A stretch of DNA of 5,385 bases from an uncultured Stomatobaculum sp. (GTDB lineage Bacteria; Bacillota; Clostridia; Lachnospirales; Lachnospiraceae): positions 1 through 5,385 of the forward strand of contig CALLVJ010000187.1 in NCBI GenBank assembly GCA_938010625.1, read 5' to 3'. Positions 4,852 through 5,385 of this stretch are shown here, piece by piece. A program made the position numbers and the translations under genes. Position 1 is the first letter of the stretch. Each line of letters starts with the position of its first letter. Below the pieces are notes generated by a model. That model was not told the origin of the DNA. It saw only the letters and a list, made by a program, of their open reading frames with translations, and made no database searches.

Positions 4852-5280
4852 ATGATGATTTCAACCCGCGGTCGCTATGCGCTCCGCGTCATGATTGATC
4901 TCGCCGAGCACACCGGCAGTTCTTATATTCCCCTGAAAGACATTGCCGAGCGGCAGCAGATCTCCGAAAAATATCTGGAGTCCATTGTCAAGATTCTGGT
5001 TCGGAGCGGCCTGCTCGATGCGCTTCGCGGCAAGGGCGGCGGCTACCGCTTGAACCGCTCCCCAGCCGAATATACGGTCGGCAGTATTCTCCGCCTCACC
5101 GAAGGCAACCTCGCGCCCGTCTCCTGCCTTGAAGAAGAGGCCTCCTGCGAGCGCGCTGTCTACTGTCGCACCCTGCCCATGTGGCAGAAGCTTGACCGCC
5201 TCGTCAATAACTTCTTTGACGGCTATACACTTGCCGATCTCGCCGCACCCGATCTCGCGGGCAACGACTTTGTCATCTGA
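4852..5280 (+). CDS. Rrf2-family transcriptional regulator, IscR-like with three cysteines
   Basis: This is a 142-aa winged-helix regulator, normal length for Rrf2/IscR/CymR proteins. The N-terminus MMISTRGRYALRVMIDLAEH is the family hallmark. The helix-turn-helix spans about residues 26-50 (IPLKDIAERQQISEKYLESI), with E43 in the position of the E. coli IscR Glu43 that tunes site choice. The wing is residues 58-67 (LRGKGGGYRL). Residues 92, 99 and 105 are cysteines (C-x6-C-x5-C) in the place where IscR and NsrR bind an Fe-S cluster. The IscR fourth ligand His107 is replaced by Leu (CRTLPMW). It may sense Fe-S status, redox state or cysteine supply; which one cannot be told from sequence. AGGAG lies 6 nt before the first of two adjacent ATGs, and I use the first. 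It is divergent from the B6-kinase gene. No Fe-S assembly gene is visible before the window ends. Confidence 0.92.
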   Translation: MMISTRGRYALRVMIDLAEHTGSSYIPLKDIAERQQISEKYLESIVKILVRSGLLDALRGKGGGYRLNRSPAEYTVGSILRLTEGNLAPVSCLEEEASCERAVYCRTLPMWQKLDRLVNNFFDGYTLADLAAPDLAGNDFVI

Positions 5281-5385
5281 GCCGTAGCTCTGCCATCTAG
5301 GGGAATCGCATATTCACTCCATGCCGTTTTCCCCGTGACTGTTTTCCTGCAACTTTATTTATCAGAGAAGGGACTGTGCTCTCGC
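5281..5385. other. Non-coding tail after the Rrf2 gene, no gene identified
   Basis: I see no convincing coding start, tRNA or promoter in these 105 bases. GGGGAA (5300-5305) and TTCCCC (5329-5334) could pair across a 23-nt loop, but no T-run follows, so I do not call a terminator. Whether transcription continues into a downstream gene cannot be judged. Confidence 0.5.

Noticed and set aside
5300..5334. GGGGAA/TTCCCC hairpin after the Rrf2 gene as a terminator
   Set aside because: The stem is only six pairs with a 23-nt loop and no T-run follows, so it does not meet the form of an intrinsic terminator.

Overview
The window looks like chromosomal DNA from a low-to-mid G+C Firmicute. A Selenomonas-like member of the Negativicutes is my best guess. 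This rests on the hrcA-grpE-dnaK gene order under a perfect CIRCE operator, strong AGGAGG-type ribosome binding sites, sigma-A-type promoters, and tandem 3D-domain wall proteins. The genus is inference only. Nothing looks like a mobile element, CRISPR array, phage or RNA gene, so this is mostly core chromosome with one unusual fusion gene.

Left third (1-1990, minus strand): the class I heat-shock operon. Transcription starts from a consensus promoter (TTGACA-17-TATAGT) and crosses the CIRCE operator. It then reads hrcA (repressor), grpE (nucleotide exchange factor, start overlapping the hrcA stop by 8 nt) and the first 46 codons of dnaK, which runs off the left edge. HrcA binding to CIRCE closes the feedback loop: HrcA represses its own gene and the chaperones.

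Middle (2050-3580, plus strand): two consecutive genes for exported proteins ending in a 3D (Asp-Asp-Asp) domain, the double-psi beta-barrel fold of MltA/YocH/YabE-type cell-wall enzymes. The first is short (155 aa). Its leader carries a near-perfect WalR (YycF)-type box, CGTAAC-N5-TGTAAC. The second (272 aa) has a long Ala/Glu/Lys-rich, probably helical segment before the 3D domain and its own promoter. A strong bidirectional terminator at 3544-3580 separates it from the convergent next gene.

Right third (3596-5280): a divergent pair. On the minus strand is a pyridoxal/pyridoxamine kinase (ribokinase family) whose C-terminus is fused in frame to a barstar-like ribonuclease-inhibitor domain. 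On the plus strand is an Rrf2/IscR-type regulator with three cysteines. Their predicted promoters are back to back with -35 boxes 1 bp apart, so the Rrf2 protein could control both. The kinase-barstar fusion is the most unusual item here. The final 105 bases hold no gene that I can support.
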